A stretch of DNA of 38,222 bases from UMGS1781 sp045650705 (GCA_045650705.1 JAZRRK010000034.1:1-38222); one strand, 5' to 3'. Positions 1-7,487 are shown, numbered from the stretch's first letter. Numbers and translations: made by a program. The notes: generated from the letters alone by a model not told the origin.

Positions 1-132
1 AAAATATTAAAAAAAGAAAAGCTTTTGTTAGAAATATATGACGAAGAAAATATTCATACAACAGTAGAATTACCAATAATAAAAGAGCTAAATATAAAAT
101 TGAATAAGAAAATAAGAGTTATTAATTCTTAA
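1..132 (+). CDS. 3' end of an unidentified gene (partial)
   Basis: An open frame enters from the left edge and ends at a TAA at 130-132. It supplies the last 43 residues (ending NKKIRVINS), which are lysine- and isoleucine-rich, with no recognisable motif. The next gene begins 18 bases later behind its own ribosome binding site, so the two are probably cotranscribed. The fragment is too short to assign a function. Confidence 0.6.
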   Translation, partial: KILKKEKLLLEIYDEENIHTTVELPIIKELNIKLNKKIRVINS

Positions 133-150
133 ATATAGGAGGATGAAATT

Positions 151-1794
151 ATGGATATTACTTTTTATGGAGCAACAAAAACAGTTACAGGTTCTAATTT
201 TGTATTAGAAGGAGCTGGCAAAAAAATAATAGTAGATTGTGGTTTATATCAAGGAAAAGCGAAGGAGGAAAGAGAAAACTTTACAGATTTTCCTTACAAT
301 ATTAATGAAATAGATTATATGCTACTTACACATGCACATATAGATCACTCAGGAAGAATTCCAAAACTATATGTAGATGGATATAGAGGTCCTGTATATG
401 CAACTAAAGCAACTTGCGATTTATGTGCTATAATGCTACCAGATAGTGGTCATATACAAGAAGCTGAAAATGAATGGAGAAATAGAAAAAGAACAAGAGA
501 AGGGAAAAAAGCTCTTCCACCGCTATATACTGCTCAAGATGCAATTGACTGTTTAGAAATATTTAAACCAGTATCATATGATGAAATTGTAGAATTAGAT
601 GAGAACATAAGCGTAAGATTTAGTGATGCAGGACATATGCTAGGCTCAAGTGTAATAGAAGTATGGATTAAAGAAGAAGGAGAAATAAAAAAGATAGTAT
701 TTACAGGAGACTTAGGAAATAATGACATTCCTCTTCTAGATTCTCCAACAATGATAGAAACAGCAGATTATTTAGTTATGGAATCAACATATGGTGGAAG
801 ACTTCATAATAAAAATGATGATAAAGCAGAATTGTTTTTAGACATAGTTTCAGAAACAATAGACAAAGGAGGAAATGTAGTAATTCCATCTTTTGCAGTT
901 GGAAGAACACAAGAAATATTATATGAAATAAATAAATTAAAAGAGAATAGAACAGATGAAGAATTTATAAAAAAATATGAAAAATTAATGAAAGTGCCAG
1001 TATATGTAGATAGCCCTTTAGCAATATCTGCTACAGAAGTATTTAGACAAAATATGAATTTATTTGAAGAAGAAGTACAAGAGCAAATGAAAATTGGAGA
1101 CAATCCATTAGAATTCCCAGGGCTAAGATTCACAAGAACAGCAGATGAATCAAGAACTTTAAATGAAAGTAAAGAACCATGTATAATAATATCTGCTAGT
1201 GGTATGTGTGAAGTTGGACGTATAAAACATCATTTAAAACATAATCTATGGAACCCAAATAGTACAATACTTTTTGTAGGATACCAAGCACCAGGAACTC
1301 TAGGGGCAAAAATTGTATCAGGTGAGAAAAAAGTAAAAATATTTGGAGAAGAAATTGCAATAAATGCTAGAATAGAATATATAGAAGGATATTCAGGTCA
1401 TGCAGACCAAGAATGGTTATTAAATTTTGTATATTCTTTCATAACAAAACCAAAACATATCTTCTTAGTACATGGAGAGCCAGAAGGGCAAAAAGTATTA
1501 AAAGAAAAATTAATAGAAAATGTTGGAATTCCTGTTACTATACCAGACTATGGAGAAAACTATACATTAGATGATAAATTAGTAGTAACATCAAAAGTAG
1601 ACATGAAGGATAAATATAGATATATAAGACTAGAAGTAATAGACAGATTAGCAACATTAAGAGAAGAGTTAGAGGAAATGTCTGATATAATAAAAGAAGA
1701 TGTATTTGATGTTAACAAAGAAGATGAAGAGATAATAGAAATAAATTCTAAGATTAAGGAATTGGAGCAACAGATTGTAAAAATAATATCATAA
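151..1794 (+). CDS. MBL-fold beta-CASP RNA metallo-hydrolase (RNase J/YSH1-type)
   Basis: 547 residues. The N-terminal metallo-beta-lactamase domain carries the metal-binding motif H61-A-H63-I-D65-H66 in THAHIDHSG. Later metal-ligand and beta-CASP positions are visible in SDAGHMLGSS, FTGDLG, ESTYGGR, VIPSFAVGRTQEILYEI, SASGMCEVGRIKHH and GYSGHADQEWL. This order of motifs is that of the YSH1/CPSF-73-like family of exo- or endoribonucleases acting in the cytoplasm. The C-terminus (about 490-547) is Glu/Lys-rich and helical. The start is ATG 151 behind AGGAGG (138-143). It is distinct from true RNase J, whose usual C-terminal domain I do not see. The class is certain; the exact RNA substrate is not known. 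Confidence 0.9.
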   Translation: MDITFYGATKTVTGSNFVLEGAGKKIIVDCGLYQGKAKEERENFTDFPYNINEIDYMLLTHAHIDHSGRIPKLYVDGYRGPVYATKATCDLCAIMLPDSGHIQEAENEWRNRKRTREGKKALPPLYTAQDAIDCLEIFKPVSYDEIVELDENISVRFSDAGHMLGSSVIEVWIKEEGEIKKIVFTGDLGNNDIPLLDSPTMIETADYLVMESTYGGRLHNKNDDKAELFLDIVSETIDKGGNVVIPSFAVGRTQEILYEINKLKENRTDEEFIKKYEKLMKVPVYVDSPLAISATEVFRQNMNLFEEEVQEQMKIGDNPLEFPGLRFTRTADESRTLNESKEPCIIISASGMCEVGRIKHHLKHNLWNPNSTILFVGYQAPGTLGAKIVSGEKKVKIFGEEIAINARIEYIEGYSGHADQEWLLNFVYSFITKPKHIFLVHGEPEGQKVLKEKLIENVGIPVTIPDYGENYTLDDKLVVTSKVDMKDKYRYIRLEVIDRLATLREELEEMSDIIKEDVFDVNKEDEEIIEINSKIKELEQQIVKIIS

Positions 1795-1797
1795 GGT

Positions 1798-1819
1798 GCG
1801 GGGCGGCTATTAGCCGTCC
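1798..1819. repeat. Short GC-rich palindrome
   Basis: GGGGCGGCTATTAGCCGTCC is an imperfect palindrome (stem GGCTA/TAGCC extended by GGCG/CGTCC) immediately after the stop of the metallo-hydrolase. It resembles the GTAGGGGCG palindromes elsewhere in the window. It lacks a T-tract, so it is not a clear Rho-independent terminator. Confidence 0.6.
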
Positions 1820-1865
1820 AGTCTTCTGAGAAACATGTAAAATATATTAAATTATATTCCTAACC

Positions 1866-2018
1866 AATAAATAATATAGATTTTAACTTGCGGTCTCCAG
1901 CCGCGGTTTATTAACTGCTATTTTCTAGTTTACTGCTACGATAATTAGTATTGTGTTAGGGATTGCACGCCTCCGGCTACTCAAGGGTCGACCTCGTTTG
2001 CAATCTATATTATTTATT
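1866..2018 (-). repeat. Structured intergenic element, family 1 copy b
   Basis: A 153-bp unit bounded by perfect 17-bp inverted repeats (1866-1882 and 2002-2018, core AATAATATAGATT). Its reverse complement matches the element at 7224-7386. About 40 bases beside one end (containing AAACGAGGTCGACCC and GCCGGAGGCGTGCAA) and about 33 beside the other (AATAAACCGCGGCTGG, GACCGCAAGTTAAAATC) are conserved. The middle diverges. It contains no gene. It may be a miniature mobile element or a structured RNA. Confidence 0.85.
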
Positions 2019-2019
2019 T

Positions 2020-2042
2020 GTAGGGGCGTGCATTGCACGTCC
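2020..2042. repeat. GTAGGGGCG palindromic repeat
   Basis: Begins GTAGGGGCG and folds as GGGCGTGC-att-GCACGTCC. It directly abuts the family 1 element. Related copies lie at 4031-4053, 4099-4125 (inverted) and 28124-28146. Confidence 0.75.
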
Positions 2043-2112
2043 GCTCTTCAAAGAGTCACATATATATATATTTATTTAGGTTATAAGCCATTAAAATAGA
2101 AGGAGTAAAACA

Positions 2113-4011
2113 ATGGAAAAATATTATAATGACGCAATTACAGGAAATCAAAATATAGTAGTAAGCTACAGCAAAACAGGAGAAATTCTTAGAATCTTTT
2201 ATCCTAATAGAGACTATAAACAAATAATAGATTTCTTCCATATAGGATTAAAAATAAATGATTCTAGAATTGTATATTTACACAAAGATATTAATAACAT
2301 ATACGAACAATATTACGAAGAAGGAACAAATATATTAAATACAGATATATTAAATACATATTTTAATTTAAATATAATTCAAACAGATTATGTTGCAATA
2401 AAAGAAAATGTAATAGTTAGAAAATATAAATTTATAAATAAAAATACTATAGATTTAAATTTAAACTTAATAGAACATTCTGGCTTAATATCTGTAAACA
2501 ATAATAGAGCAAGTGGATTATGCAAAAATGATGCCCTAATGCAATATAACCATGAATATACAATGTGCACATTTGCAAAACAGAAAATATTAAGTTCACA
2601 AATAAATAACACAAAAGCTAATATAGGAGATGGGCAGGTTTATGATAAAGACTATGTAGGAATGTCTGCAGATTCAAGTATTAGTTTTGATTTAGGAACA
2701 TTAAAACCAGGAGAGCAAAAAGAATTTGAATTATACATATATATTGATGATAATAAAAGTGGGCTAGATGGGTTAGAAAAAACAATAGATAGAATAAGAA
2801 AAGTAGACTTCAAAACAGAATATGATGCAGTGAAAAAATATTGGAGAAAATATTTAAAAGACCATAATGGAATAGAATTAGAAATTGCAGAAACACCAAA
2901 AAATAGAAGAATAAAAGAAATATACTATAGAACAATACTTCTGTATGCCTTACTTGTAAATAACGAAACAGGAGGAATATCTGCGGCAGTTGAAGTAGAT
3001 GAAGATCTAGAACAATGCGGAGGATACAATTATTGCTGGGCAAGAGATGCAGTATTTATTACATACGCAATGGATATTCTAAAAATGAAAAAAGAAGTAG
3101 AAAAATTTTATAAAAATTTCTGTAAAAATACACAAAGTAGAAATGGAATGTGGGAACAAAGATTTTATACAGATGGAAAATTAGCACCATGCTGGGGATA
3201 TCAAATAGATGAAACAGCATCAGTAGTATTTGGAGTATATAATCATTATTTAAAAATGCAAGATGCTAAATTTTTAAAAGAAAATCTAAAAATGTGCGAA
3301 AAAGCAGTAACTTTCCTAAAAAAATACATAGAAGATATACTGTCAAATAAAAATGAAATGCAAATAAGTTATGATCTTTGGGAAATGAATGAGGGAATAC
3401 ATTTATATTCTATAGCAAGCATATATTCAGCATTTGATGCGATGATAAATATATACAATATACTAAAAGAAGAATTTACAAAAAATAGAGTAAAACAGGA
3501 AAATGTAAATAAAGAAAAAGAAGAATTAAGAAAAATACTAGTAAATATAAGAGAATACATATTAAAAACATTTTATGATGAAACTACTAAAACATTTGTA
3601 AGAAATACGACAGACAAAAAAACAGATATAAGCATATTAGGAGCAGTAACACCATTTAATGTATTTACACCAAAAGAAAAGAAGATATTGAATACAGTAG
3701 AAAAAATTAATATGACTTTAAGAACATATACAGGAGGATATACAAGATTTGAGGGTGATCACTATAGAGGAGGAAAGCCTTGGGTAATAGCAACATTGTG
3801 GATGGCAAATTATTATATAGAAGTAGGAGAAAAACAAAAAGCAAAAGAATGCTTTGATTATGTTGTAAAAACAAGTGCAAAACATGGTTTCTTAGCAGAA
3901 CAAATAAACAACGAAACAATGAGCCCAGACTGGGTAATAGGGCTAGGCTGGTCACATGCAATGTATATAATAGTATTAAATAAAATGATAGAAAAAGGAA
4001 TAATAAAATAA
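2113..4011 (+). CDS. Glycoside hydrolase family 15 (glucoamylase-like) protein
   Basis: 632 residues. It has an N-terminal beta-sandwich-like region (about 1-235) and a C-terminal (alpha/alpha)6 barrel as in bacterial GH15 enzymes, which release glucose or trehalose-derived units from alpha-glucans. Diagnostic segments are YNYCWARDAVF (about residue 300), YDLWEMNEG with E424 as the candidate general acid, TYTGGYTRFEGD, GGKPWVIATLWMANYY, and LAEQINNETMSPDWVIGLGWSHA with E596 as the candidate base. No signal peptide is visible, which suggests an intracellular enzyme for glycogen or maltodextrin breakdown. The start is ATG 2113 behind GAAGGAG. It is a monocistronic gene between two repeat-filled intergenic regions. 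The fold is confident; the exact substrate is not. Confidence 0.88.
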   Translation: MEKYYNDAITGNQNIVVSYSKTGEILRIFYPNRDYKQIIDFFHIGLKINDSRIVYLHKDINNIYEQYYEEGTNILNTDILNTYFNLNIIQTDYVAIKENVIVRKYKFINKNTIDLNLNLIEHSGLISVNNNRASGLCKNDALMQYNHEYTMCTFAKQKILSSQINNTKANIGDGQVYDKDYVGMSADSSISFDLGTLKPGEQKEFELYIYIDDNKSGLDGLEKTIDRIRKVDFKTEYDAVKKYWRKYLKDHNGIELEIAETPKNRRIKEIYYRTILLYALLVNNETGGISAAVEVDEDLEQCGGYNYCWARDAVFITYAMDILKMKKEVEKFYKNFCKNTQSRNGMWEQRFYTDGKLAPCWGYQIDETASVVFGVYNHYLKMQDAKFLKENLKMCEKAVTFLKKYIEDILSNKNEMQISYDLWEMNEGIHLYSIASIYSAFDAMINIYNILKEEFTKNRVKQENVNKEKEELRKILVNIREYILKTFYDETTKTFVRNTTDKKTDISILGAVTPFNVFTPKEKKILNTVEKINMTLRTYTGGYTRFEGDHYRGGKPWVIATLWMANYYIEVGEKQKAKECFDYVVKTSAKHGFLAEQINNETMSPDWVIGLGWSHAMYIIVLNKMIEKGIIK

Positions 4012-4030
4012 GAAAAATATTTTTATAAGT

Positions 4031-4125
4031 GTAGGGGCGTGCTTTGCACGTCCATTTCTTTTTAGACTTACGTTAACAATAATTAATTATTCATTCTAGG
4101 GCGGATGACCAATGGTCGCCCCTAC
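4031..4125. repeat. Pair of inverted GTAGGGGCG palindromes
   Basis: 4031-4053 begins GTAGGGGCG and folds on itself (GGGCGTGC/GCACGTCC). 4099-4125 is the reverse type, ending CGCCCCTAC. Together they bracket about 45 AT-rich bases, so the 95-bp unit has 9-bp terminal inverted repeats and looks like a miniature mobile or REP-type unit. Confidence 0.7.
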
Positions 4126-4186
4126 AACTTGCACAATGTATTTTAGACAAAATAATGAGTTTGCAGATAAAATTCCAATAAAATGC

Positions 4187-4215
4187 TTGACATTTCAGGA
4201 AAAATATAGTAAACT
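4187..4215 (+). promoter_or_regulatory. Sigma-A-type promoter of the infC operon
   Basis: TTGACA (4187-4192), a 17-base spacer, then TAAACT (4210-4215). Transcription would begin near 4222, giving a leader of about 130 bases. The rpmB promoter at 7459-7487 uses the same TAAACT -10 hexamer. Confidence 0.7.
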
Positions 4216-4221
4216 ATTTAA

Positions 4222-4340
4222 GTATTAAAGAAGAAGGTATCCACTTCTCACCTTTACTTATGGGAAAAGGTTATATGTTTTTGTTTTATAATTAAAATAT
4301 ATATTGTGGATTACTTGTTCTAAAAAAACAAGTTTTTTTT
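4222..4340 (+). promoter_or_regulatory. infC-rpmI-rplT leader with attenuator
   Basis: The leader contains complementary segments (GAAGAAGGTATCCACTTC; AAGGT pairing with ACCTT) that could compete with the downstream terminator hairpin. In low-GC Gram-positives this operon is controlled by L20 binding to its leader and transcription attenuation. That mechanism fits the layout, although I cannot match the fold to a covariance model by eye. Confidence 0.6.
4313..4340 (+). terminator. Attenuator terminator before infC
   Basis: ACTTGTT (4313-4319), a 7-base loop, AACAAGT (4327-4333), then a run of eight T to 4340. It ends only 2 bases before the infC ribosome binding site, so readthrough of this hairpin must govern operon expression. 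Confidence 0.8.
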
Positions 4341-4355
4341 ATGGGGGTGAACAAT

Positions 4356-4865
4356 ATAAAACAAGAATTATTAATTAATGAACAAATTCGTTTTAAAGAG
4401 GTTCAAGTAATTGATGAACAAGGTGAAAAATTAGGAAAGTTACCAATTAATAAAGCATTAGAAATAGCAGAAAATAAAAAGTTAGATTTAGTTTTAGTTT
4501 CTCCAAATCCAGAAAACCCAGTTTGTAAAATAATGAACTATGGAAAACATAAATTTGAACAAGCTAAGAGAGAAAAAGAATCTAGAAAAAAACAAAAAAC
4601 AGTAGAATGCAAAGAATTAAGAGTAACACCTAATATTGAAACACATGACTTTAACTTTAAAGCAAAAAATGCAAAAAAATTCCTAGCAGACGGAAATAAA
4701 GTAAAAATAACAGTAAGATTCAGAGGAAGAGAAGTTAATTATGTAAAAATGGGTGAAGATGTTCTAAACAATTTCATAGAAGAGCTAAAAGAAGTTTCAA
4801 CAGTAGAAAAGAAACCTTTTTTAGAAGGAAAAAATATGTTTATAATACTAGCACCTAGTAAATAA
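4356..4865 (+). CDS. infC: Translation initiation factor IF-3
   Basis: IF-3 binds the 30S subunit, blocks 50S joining and checks the initiator codon. The sequence has the N-terminal domain (LLINEQIRFKEVQVID) and the C-terminal domain (KELRVTPNIETHDFNFKAKNAKKFLADGNKVKITVRFRGRE). An in-frame ATG at 4341 has no ribosome binding site because a poly-T terminator tract precedes it. Its own bases begin GGGGGTGA (4343-4350), a good anti-16S match, which is 5 bases before an ATA at 4356. Starting there gives 169 residues and aligns base-perfectly with Bacillus IF-3, which starts at an AUU codon at the same position relative to the NE(G/Q)IR motif. I therefore choose the rare AUA start. Rare starts in infC are the known basis of IF-3 autoregulation. 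It is the first gene of infC-rpmI-rplT. Confidence 0.93.
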   Translation: MKQELLINEQIRFKEVQVIDEQGEKLGKLPINKALEIAENKKLDLVLVSPNPENPVCKIMNYGKHKFEQAKREKESRKKQKTVECKELRVTPNIETHDFNFKAKNAKKFLADGNKVKITVRFRGREVNYVKMGEDVLNNFIEELKEVSTVEKKPFLEGKNMFIILAPSK

Positions 4866-4883
4866 ATTTAAGGAGGAAATATT

Positions 4884-5087
4884 ATGCCAAAATTAAAAAC
4901 AAATAAAGCAGCTGCAAAAAGATATTCATATACAGCTACTGGAAAAGTAAAAAGAACAAAATCAAACAGAAGACATCTATTAGGAAATAAAACAACAAGA
5001 CAAAAAAAATCAGGAAAAATTCAAAATGCTTATGCAGATAAAACTTGTGAAGCAGGAATTAAGAAGATGTTACCATACGGTAATTAA
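4884..5087 (+). CDS. rpmI: 50S ribosomal protein bL35
   Basis: 67 residues, very basic, matching bL35 from end to end (PKLKTNKAAAKRYSYTATGK, KSNRRHLLGNKTTRQKK). It is part of the large ribosomal subunit. The start is ATG 4884 behind AAGGAGG, 18 bases after infC. It is the second gene of the classic infC-rpmI-rplT operon and presumably shares its attenuation control. Confidence 0.97.
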   Translation: MPKLKTNKAAAKRYSYTATGKVKRTKSNRRHLLGNKTTRQKKSGKIQNAYADKTCEAGIKKMLPYGN

Positions 5088-5147
5088 TAAGAACTAATTT
5101 TTAATTAGTCCATAGTATATTAAATAAAATTAGGAAGGTGAATAAAA

Positions 5148-5495
5148 ATGGCAAGAGTAAAAACAGCAAGAATAACAAGAAAAAAACATAAAAAAGTATT
5201 AAAACAAGCAAAAGGATATTTTGGTGCAAAAAGCATTAGATTTAGAAATGCAAACCAAGCAGTATTAAAATCAATGTCTTATGCATATGTTGGAAGAAAG
5301 GATAAAAAGAGCGACTTTAGAAGATTATGGATTACAAGAATAAATGCAGCAGCAAGATTAAACGGAACAACATATAGCAAATTAATGGCAGGATTAAAGA
5401 AAGCAAACATAAATGTAAATAGAAAAATGTTAGCTGACTTAGCTGTAAATGATAGCAAAGCATTTGCTGAATTAGTTAAAACTGCAAAAGTATAA
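5148..5495 (+). CDS. rplT: 50S ribosomal protein bL20
   Basis: 115 residues, typical length. The basic N-terminal extension (ARVKTARITRKKHKKVLKQAKGY) and the globular RNA-binding part (FGAKSIRFRNANQAVLKSMSYAY, LWITRINAAAR) are intact. bL20 binds 23S rRNA early in assembly and, in related bacteria, represses its own operon through the leader. The ribosome binding site is GGAAGGTGA before ATG 5148. A strong terminator follows at once, closing the operon. Confidence 0.97.
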   Translation: MARVKTARITRKKHKKVLKQAKGYFGAKSIRFRNANQAVLKSMSYAYVGRKDKKSDFRRLWITRINAAARLNGTTYSKLMAGLKKANINVNRKMLADLAVNDSKAFAELVKTAKV

Positions 5496-5496
5496 A

Positions 5497-5531
5497 TAAA
5501 AAAATGGAAATGTCTAATTTCCATTTTTTTT
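5497..5531 (+). terminator. Rho-independent terminator of infC-rpmI-rplT
   Basis: ATGGAAA (5504-5510), a 7-base loop, TTTCCAT (5518-5524) and a following T-tract. The upstream A-tract would lengthen the stem. Confidence 0.9.
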
Positions 5532-5541
5532 ATAAAAATAC

Positions 5542-5569
5542 TTGCTTTTTTAGCAAAAACAAATATAAT
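5542..5569 (+). promoter_or_regulatory. Promoter of the small toxin gene
   Basis: TTGCTT (5542-5547), a 16-base spacer and a perfect TATAAT (5564-5569). It lies just after the rplT terminator and about 65 bases before the toxin start codon. Confidence 0.65.
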
Positions 5570-5633
5570 AGTTGCTGGTAAGAGGAGCAGAATGCGATGT
5601 GTCGTAATCCTACATAGAGAGGAGGCGATGCAT

Positions 5634-5783
5634 ATGTTATTAGAACAAGCAATTTTACAATTAATGTTTTTCATGTTTATACAACTTGTATTAGTAACCT
5701 CTATCGCGATTATCTTAGCTATAACATTGATTGTTATACTAAGAAAAAACGATAATAAAAACGCATCTCTGCTTGGTCGTTAG
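5634..5783 (+). CDS. Small hydrophobic peptide, probable type I toxin (TxpA/holin-like)
   Basis: 49 residues starting MLLEQAILQLMFFMFIQLVL. One transmembrane helix spans about 12-36 and is followed by a charged tail (RKNDNKN) and ASLLGR. I chose ATG 5634, 8 bases after GGAGG (5621-5625); an in-frame ATG at 5628 is too close, and longer starts lack a site. The 3' end of the gene forms the hairpin GCATCTCT-gcttggtcgtt-AGAGATGC. The TTGGTCG loop is, from memory, typical of Bacillus txpA/holin-like toxin genes. A converging minus-strand RNA with its own consensus promoter ends at this hairpin, the arrangement of txpA/RatA. Such peptides damage the membrane when their antisense RNA is lost. The function is inferred from architecture; the sequence family match is not tested. 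Confidence 0.72.
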   Translation: MLLEQAILQLMFFMFIQLVLVTSIAIILAITLIVILRKNDNKNASLLGR

Positions 5784-5850
5784 AGATGCATCCTAAAATA
5801 TAAACTACAAAACGGCACAGCCACATTCTGTGGTCTCTTACCTTTTCTTT
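5752..5850 (-). ncRNA. Putative antisense RNA antitoxin (RatA-like)
   Basis: A minus-strand transcript of about 100 bases would run from about 5850 to a Rho-independent terminator. On the minus strand this reads GCATCTCT-loop-AGAGATGC followed by GTTTTTATT. It carries a second hairpin (CCACAgaaTGTGG, 5821-5833) and overlaps the last 30 or so bases of the toxin gene plus its 3' UTR. Perfect complementarity at the toxin 3' end is how RatA silences txpA. Confidence 0.7.
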
Positions 5851-5856
5851 AAAATC

Positions 5857-5885
5857 ATTATACTAGAAATAATACAAAATGTCAA
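5857..5885 (-). promoter_or_regulatory. Consensus promoter of the antisense RNA
   Basis: On the minus strand, TTGACA (5885-5880), exactly 17 bases, TATAAT (5862-5857). Both hexamers are perfect consensus, stronger than the toxin promoter, as expected for an antitoxin RNA that must be in excess. It lies just upstream of the trmFO ribosome binding site but points away from that gene. Confidence 0.85.
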
Positions 5886-5912
5886 ATGTTTTTTTAAAAT
5901 AAGGAGAATTTT

Positions 5913-7220
5913 ATGAATGATTATATTACGGTAATTGGTGGAGGATTAGCAGGGTGTGAAGCCGCATATCAAATAGCAAAAAGGGGAATAAAAGTAAAAT
6001 TATATGAAATGAAACCAGAAAAATTTTCTCCAGCACATAATAATACGGACTTAGCAGAAATAGTATGTAGTAATTCCTTTAAATCAAATAGAATAACAAA
6101 TGCATGTGGATTATTAAAAGAAGAATTAAGAAGATTAGATTCTTTATTAATAAAAATTGCAGATGAAACATCAGTGCCAGCAGGACAAGCTCTAGCGGTA
6201 GACAGAGAAGAATTTTCAAAAAAAGTAACACAAGCTATTGAAAATAATCCAAATATAGAAATTATAAGAGAAGAATGTATTAAGATAGAAGAAGAGGGAA
6301 TAGTTATAATTTCTACAGGACCACTAACATCTGATAAAATGTCTGAACAAATAATGAAATTAACAGGAGAGGATAAATTAGCTTTTTATGATGCTGCAGC
6401 CCCGATAATAGAAAAAAGTAGTATAGACTTTAATATAGCTTTTTACGGAGATAGATATGGAAAAGAAGGAGATAATAGCTATATAAACCTTCCAATGAAT
6501 AAAGAAGAGTATGAAAAATTTTATAATGAACTTGTAAATGCAGAAACAGTTACACTACATGAATTTGAAAAAAGAGAAATATTTGAAGGATGTATGCCAA
6601 TAGAAATAATGGCAAAACGTGGAGCAGATACAATAAGATTTGGACCATTAAAACCAGTAGGATTTACAGACCCAAGAACAAATACAAGGCCCTATGCAAT
6701 AATTCAATTAAGACAAGATAATAGTGAAGGAACATTGTATAATATGGTAGGATTTCAAACAAATTTGAAATTTGGAGAGCAAAAGAGAGTATTTTCTCTA
6801 ATTCCGGGATTAGAAAATGCAGAATTTGTAAAATATGGAGTAATGCATAGAAATACATTTATAAATTCACCAGAATTACTAGATGAAACATATAATTTAA
6901 AAAAGAATAATAACATATATTTTGCAGGGCAAATAACAGGTGTTGAAGGATATGTAGAATCAATTGCTTCAGGATTAGTTGCAGGAATAAATGCAGCATT
7001 ACAATTTAATGGAGAAGAAAAAATAATTTTTCCAAAAGAAACAGTAATAGGAGCATTAACAAATTATATAAAAACAGAAAATAAAAATTTTCAACCAATG
7101 AATGCAAATTTTGGAATACTACCACAGTTGGAAGAAAAAATAAGAGATAAAATAGAAAGATATGAACGATTGGCAAATATATCATTAGAAGCAATCGAGT
7201 CTAAAATAAATAAAATTTAA
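5913..7220 (+). CDS. trmFO: Methylenetetrahydrofolate-tRNA-(uracil-5-)-methyltransferase TrmFO
   Basis: 435 residues, standard length. TrmFO makes m5U54 in the T-loop of tRNAs, using methylenetetrahydrofolate and FADH2. The N-terminal Rossmann FAD site is VIGGGLAGCEAA (7-18). The diagnostic segment EIVCSNSFKSN contains C52, and EGCMPIE contains C227, corresponding to the two active-site cysteines of the family. GPLKPVGFTDPR, VGFQTNLKFGEQKRVF and ITGVEGYVESIASGLVAGINAA are further hallmark segments. The start is ATG 5913 behind AAGGAG. It has no obvious operon partner; a family 1 structured element begins 3 bases after its stop. Confidence 0.96.
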   Translation: MNDYITVIGGGLAGCEAAYQIAKRGIKVKLYEMKPEKFSPAHNNTDLAEIVCSNSFKSNRITNACGLLKEELRRLDSLLIKIADETSVPAGQALAVDREEFSKKVTQAIENNPNIEIIREECIKIEEEGIVIISTGPLTSDKMSEQIMKLTGEDKLAFYDAAAPIIEKSSIDFNIAFYGDRYGKEGDNSYINLPMNKEEYEKFYNELVNAETVTLHEFEKREIFEGCMPIEIMAKRGADTIRFGPLKPVGFTDPRTNTRPYAIIQLRQDNSEGTLYNMVGFQTNLKFGEQKRVFSLIPGLENAEFVKYGVMHRNTFINSPELLDETYNLKKNNNIYFAGQITGVEGYVESIASGLVAGINAALQFNGEEKIIFPKETVIGALTNYIKTENKNFQPMNANFGILPQLEEKIRDKIERYERLANISLEAIESKINKI

Positions 7221-7223
7221 ATA

Positions 7224-7386
7224 ATAAACTCAAATAATATAGATTGCAAACGAGGTCGACCCTTGAGTAGCCGGAGGCGTGCAATTATTACTCTAATACT
7301 AGTTATCGTAGTAATAATTGAGAAAATAGTAGCCAATAAACCGCGGCTGGAGACCGCAAGTTAAAATCTATATTATTTGAGTTTAT
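7224..7386 (+). repeat. Structured intergenic element, family 1 copy a
   Basis: A 163-bp unit with perfect 22-bp inverted repeats (7224-7245 and 7365-7386). It is the inverted counterpart of 1866-2018. The inner parts of the arms (AATAATATAGATT) are identical between copies, but the outer arm bases differ while still pairing (CTCAAA/TTTGAG here, AATAAA/TTTATT in the other copy). An internal hairpin AATTATTAC/GTAATAATT is seen only in this copy. It may double as the 3' end structure of the trmFO transcript. Confidence 0.85.
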
Positions 7387-7458
7387 ATATAACTGTATTA
7401 CTTTTTAAGATTATTATGGTAAATTACCAATTAATTCAAAAAATATATTCATAAAGAC

Positions 7459-7487
7459 TTGTAATTTTATAAAAATTGTGCTAAACT
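7459..7487 (+). promoter_or_regulatory. Promoter of rpmB
   Basis: TTGTAA (7459-7464), 17-base spacer, TAAACT (7482-7487) preceded by TGC, an extended -10. The start site would be about 7494, some 43 bases before the rpmB start codon. Confidence 0.65.

Larger units (their letters stand above)
1795..2112. other. Intergenic region rich in palindromic repeats
   Basis: These 318 bases hold no convincing gene. They contain a short GC-rich palindrome (1798-1819), a 153-bp element with 17-bp terminal inverted repeats (1866-2018) and a GTAGGGGCG-type palindrome (2020-2042). They end with an AT-rich stretch and the ribosome binding site GAAGGAG of the next gene. No clear promoter was found. Confidence 0.7.
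4012..4355. other. Intergenic region: repeats, promoter and infC leader
   Basis: 344 bases without another gene. They contain a pair of inverted GTAGGGGCG palindromes (4031-4125), a sigma-A-like promoter (4187-4215), a structured leader, and an attenuator-type terminator just before the infC ribosome binding site. Confidence 0.8.

Noticed and set aside
2056..2241. Minus-strand 61-codon frame over the GH15 start
   Set aside because: It is antisense to the GH15 start and ribosome binding site and has no start signal of its own.
5592..5633. Longer start for the small toxin (ATG 5592)
   Set aside because: The ribosome binding site GGAGG at 5621-5625 lies inside this extension and points to ATG 5634. 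The extra residues are polar and unlike the toxin family.
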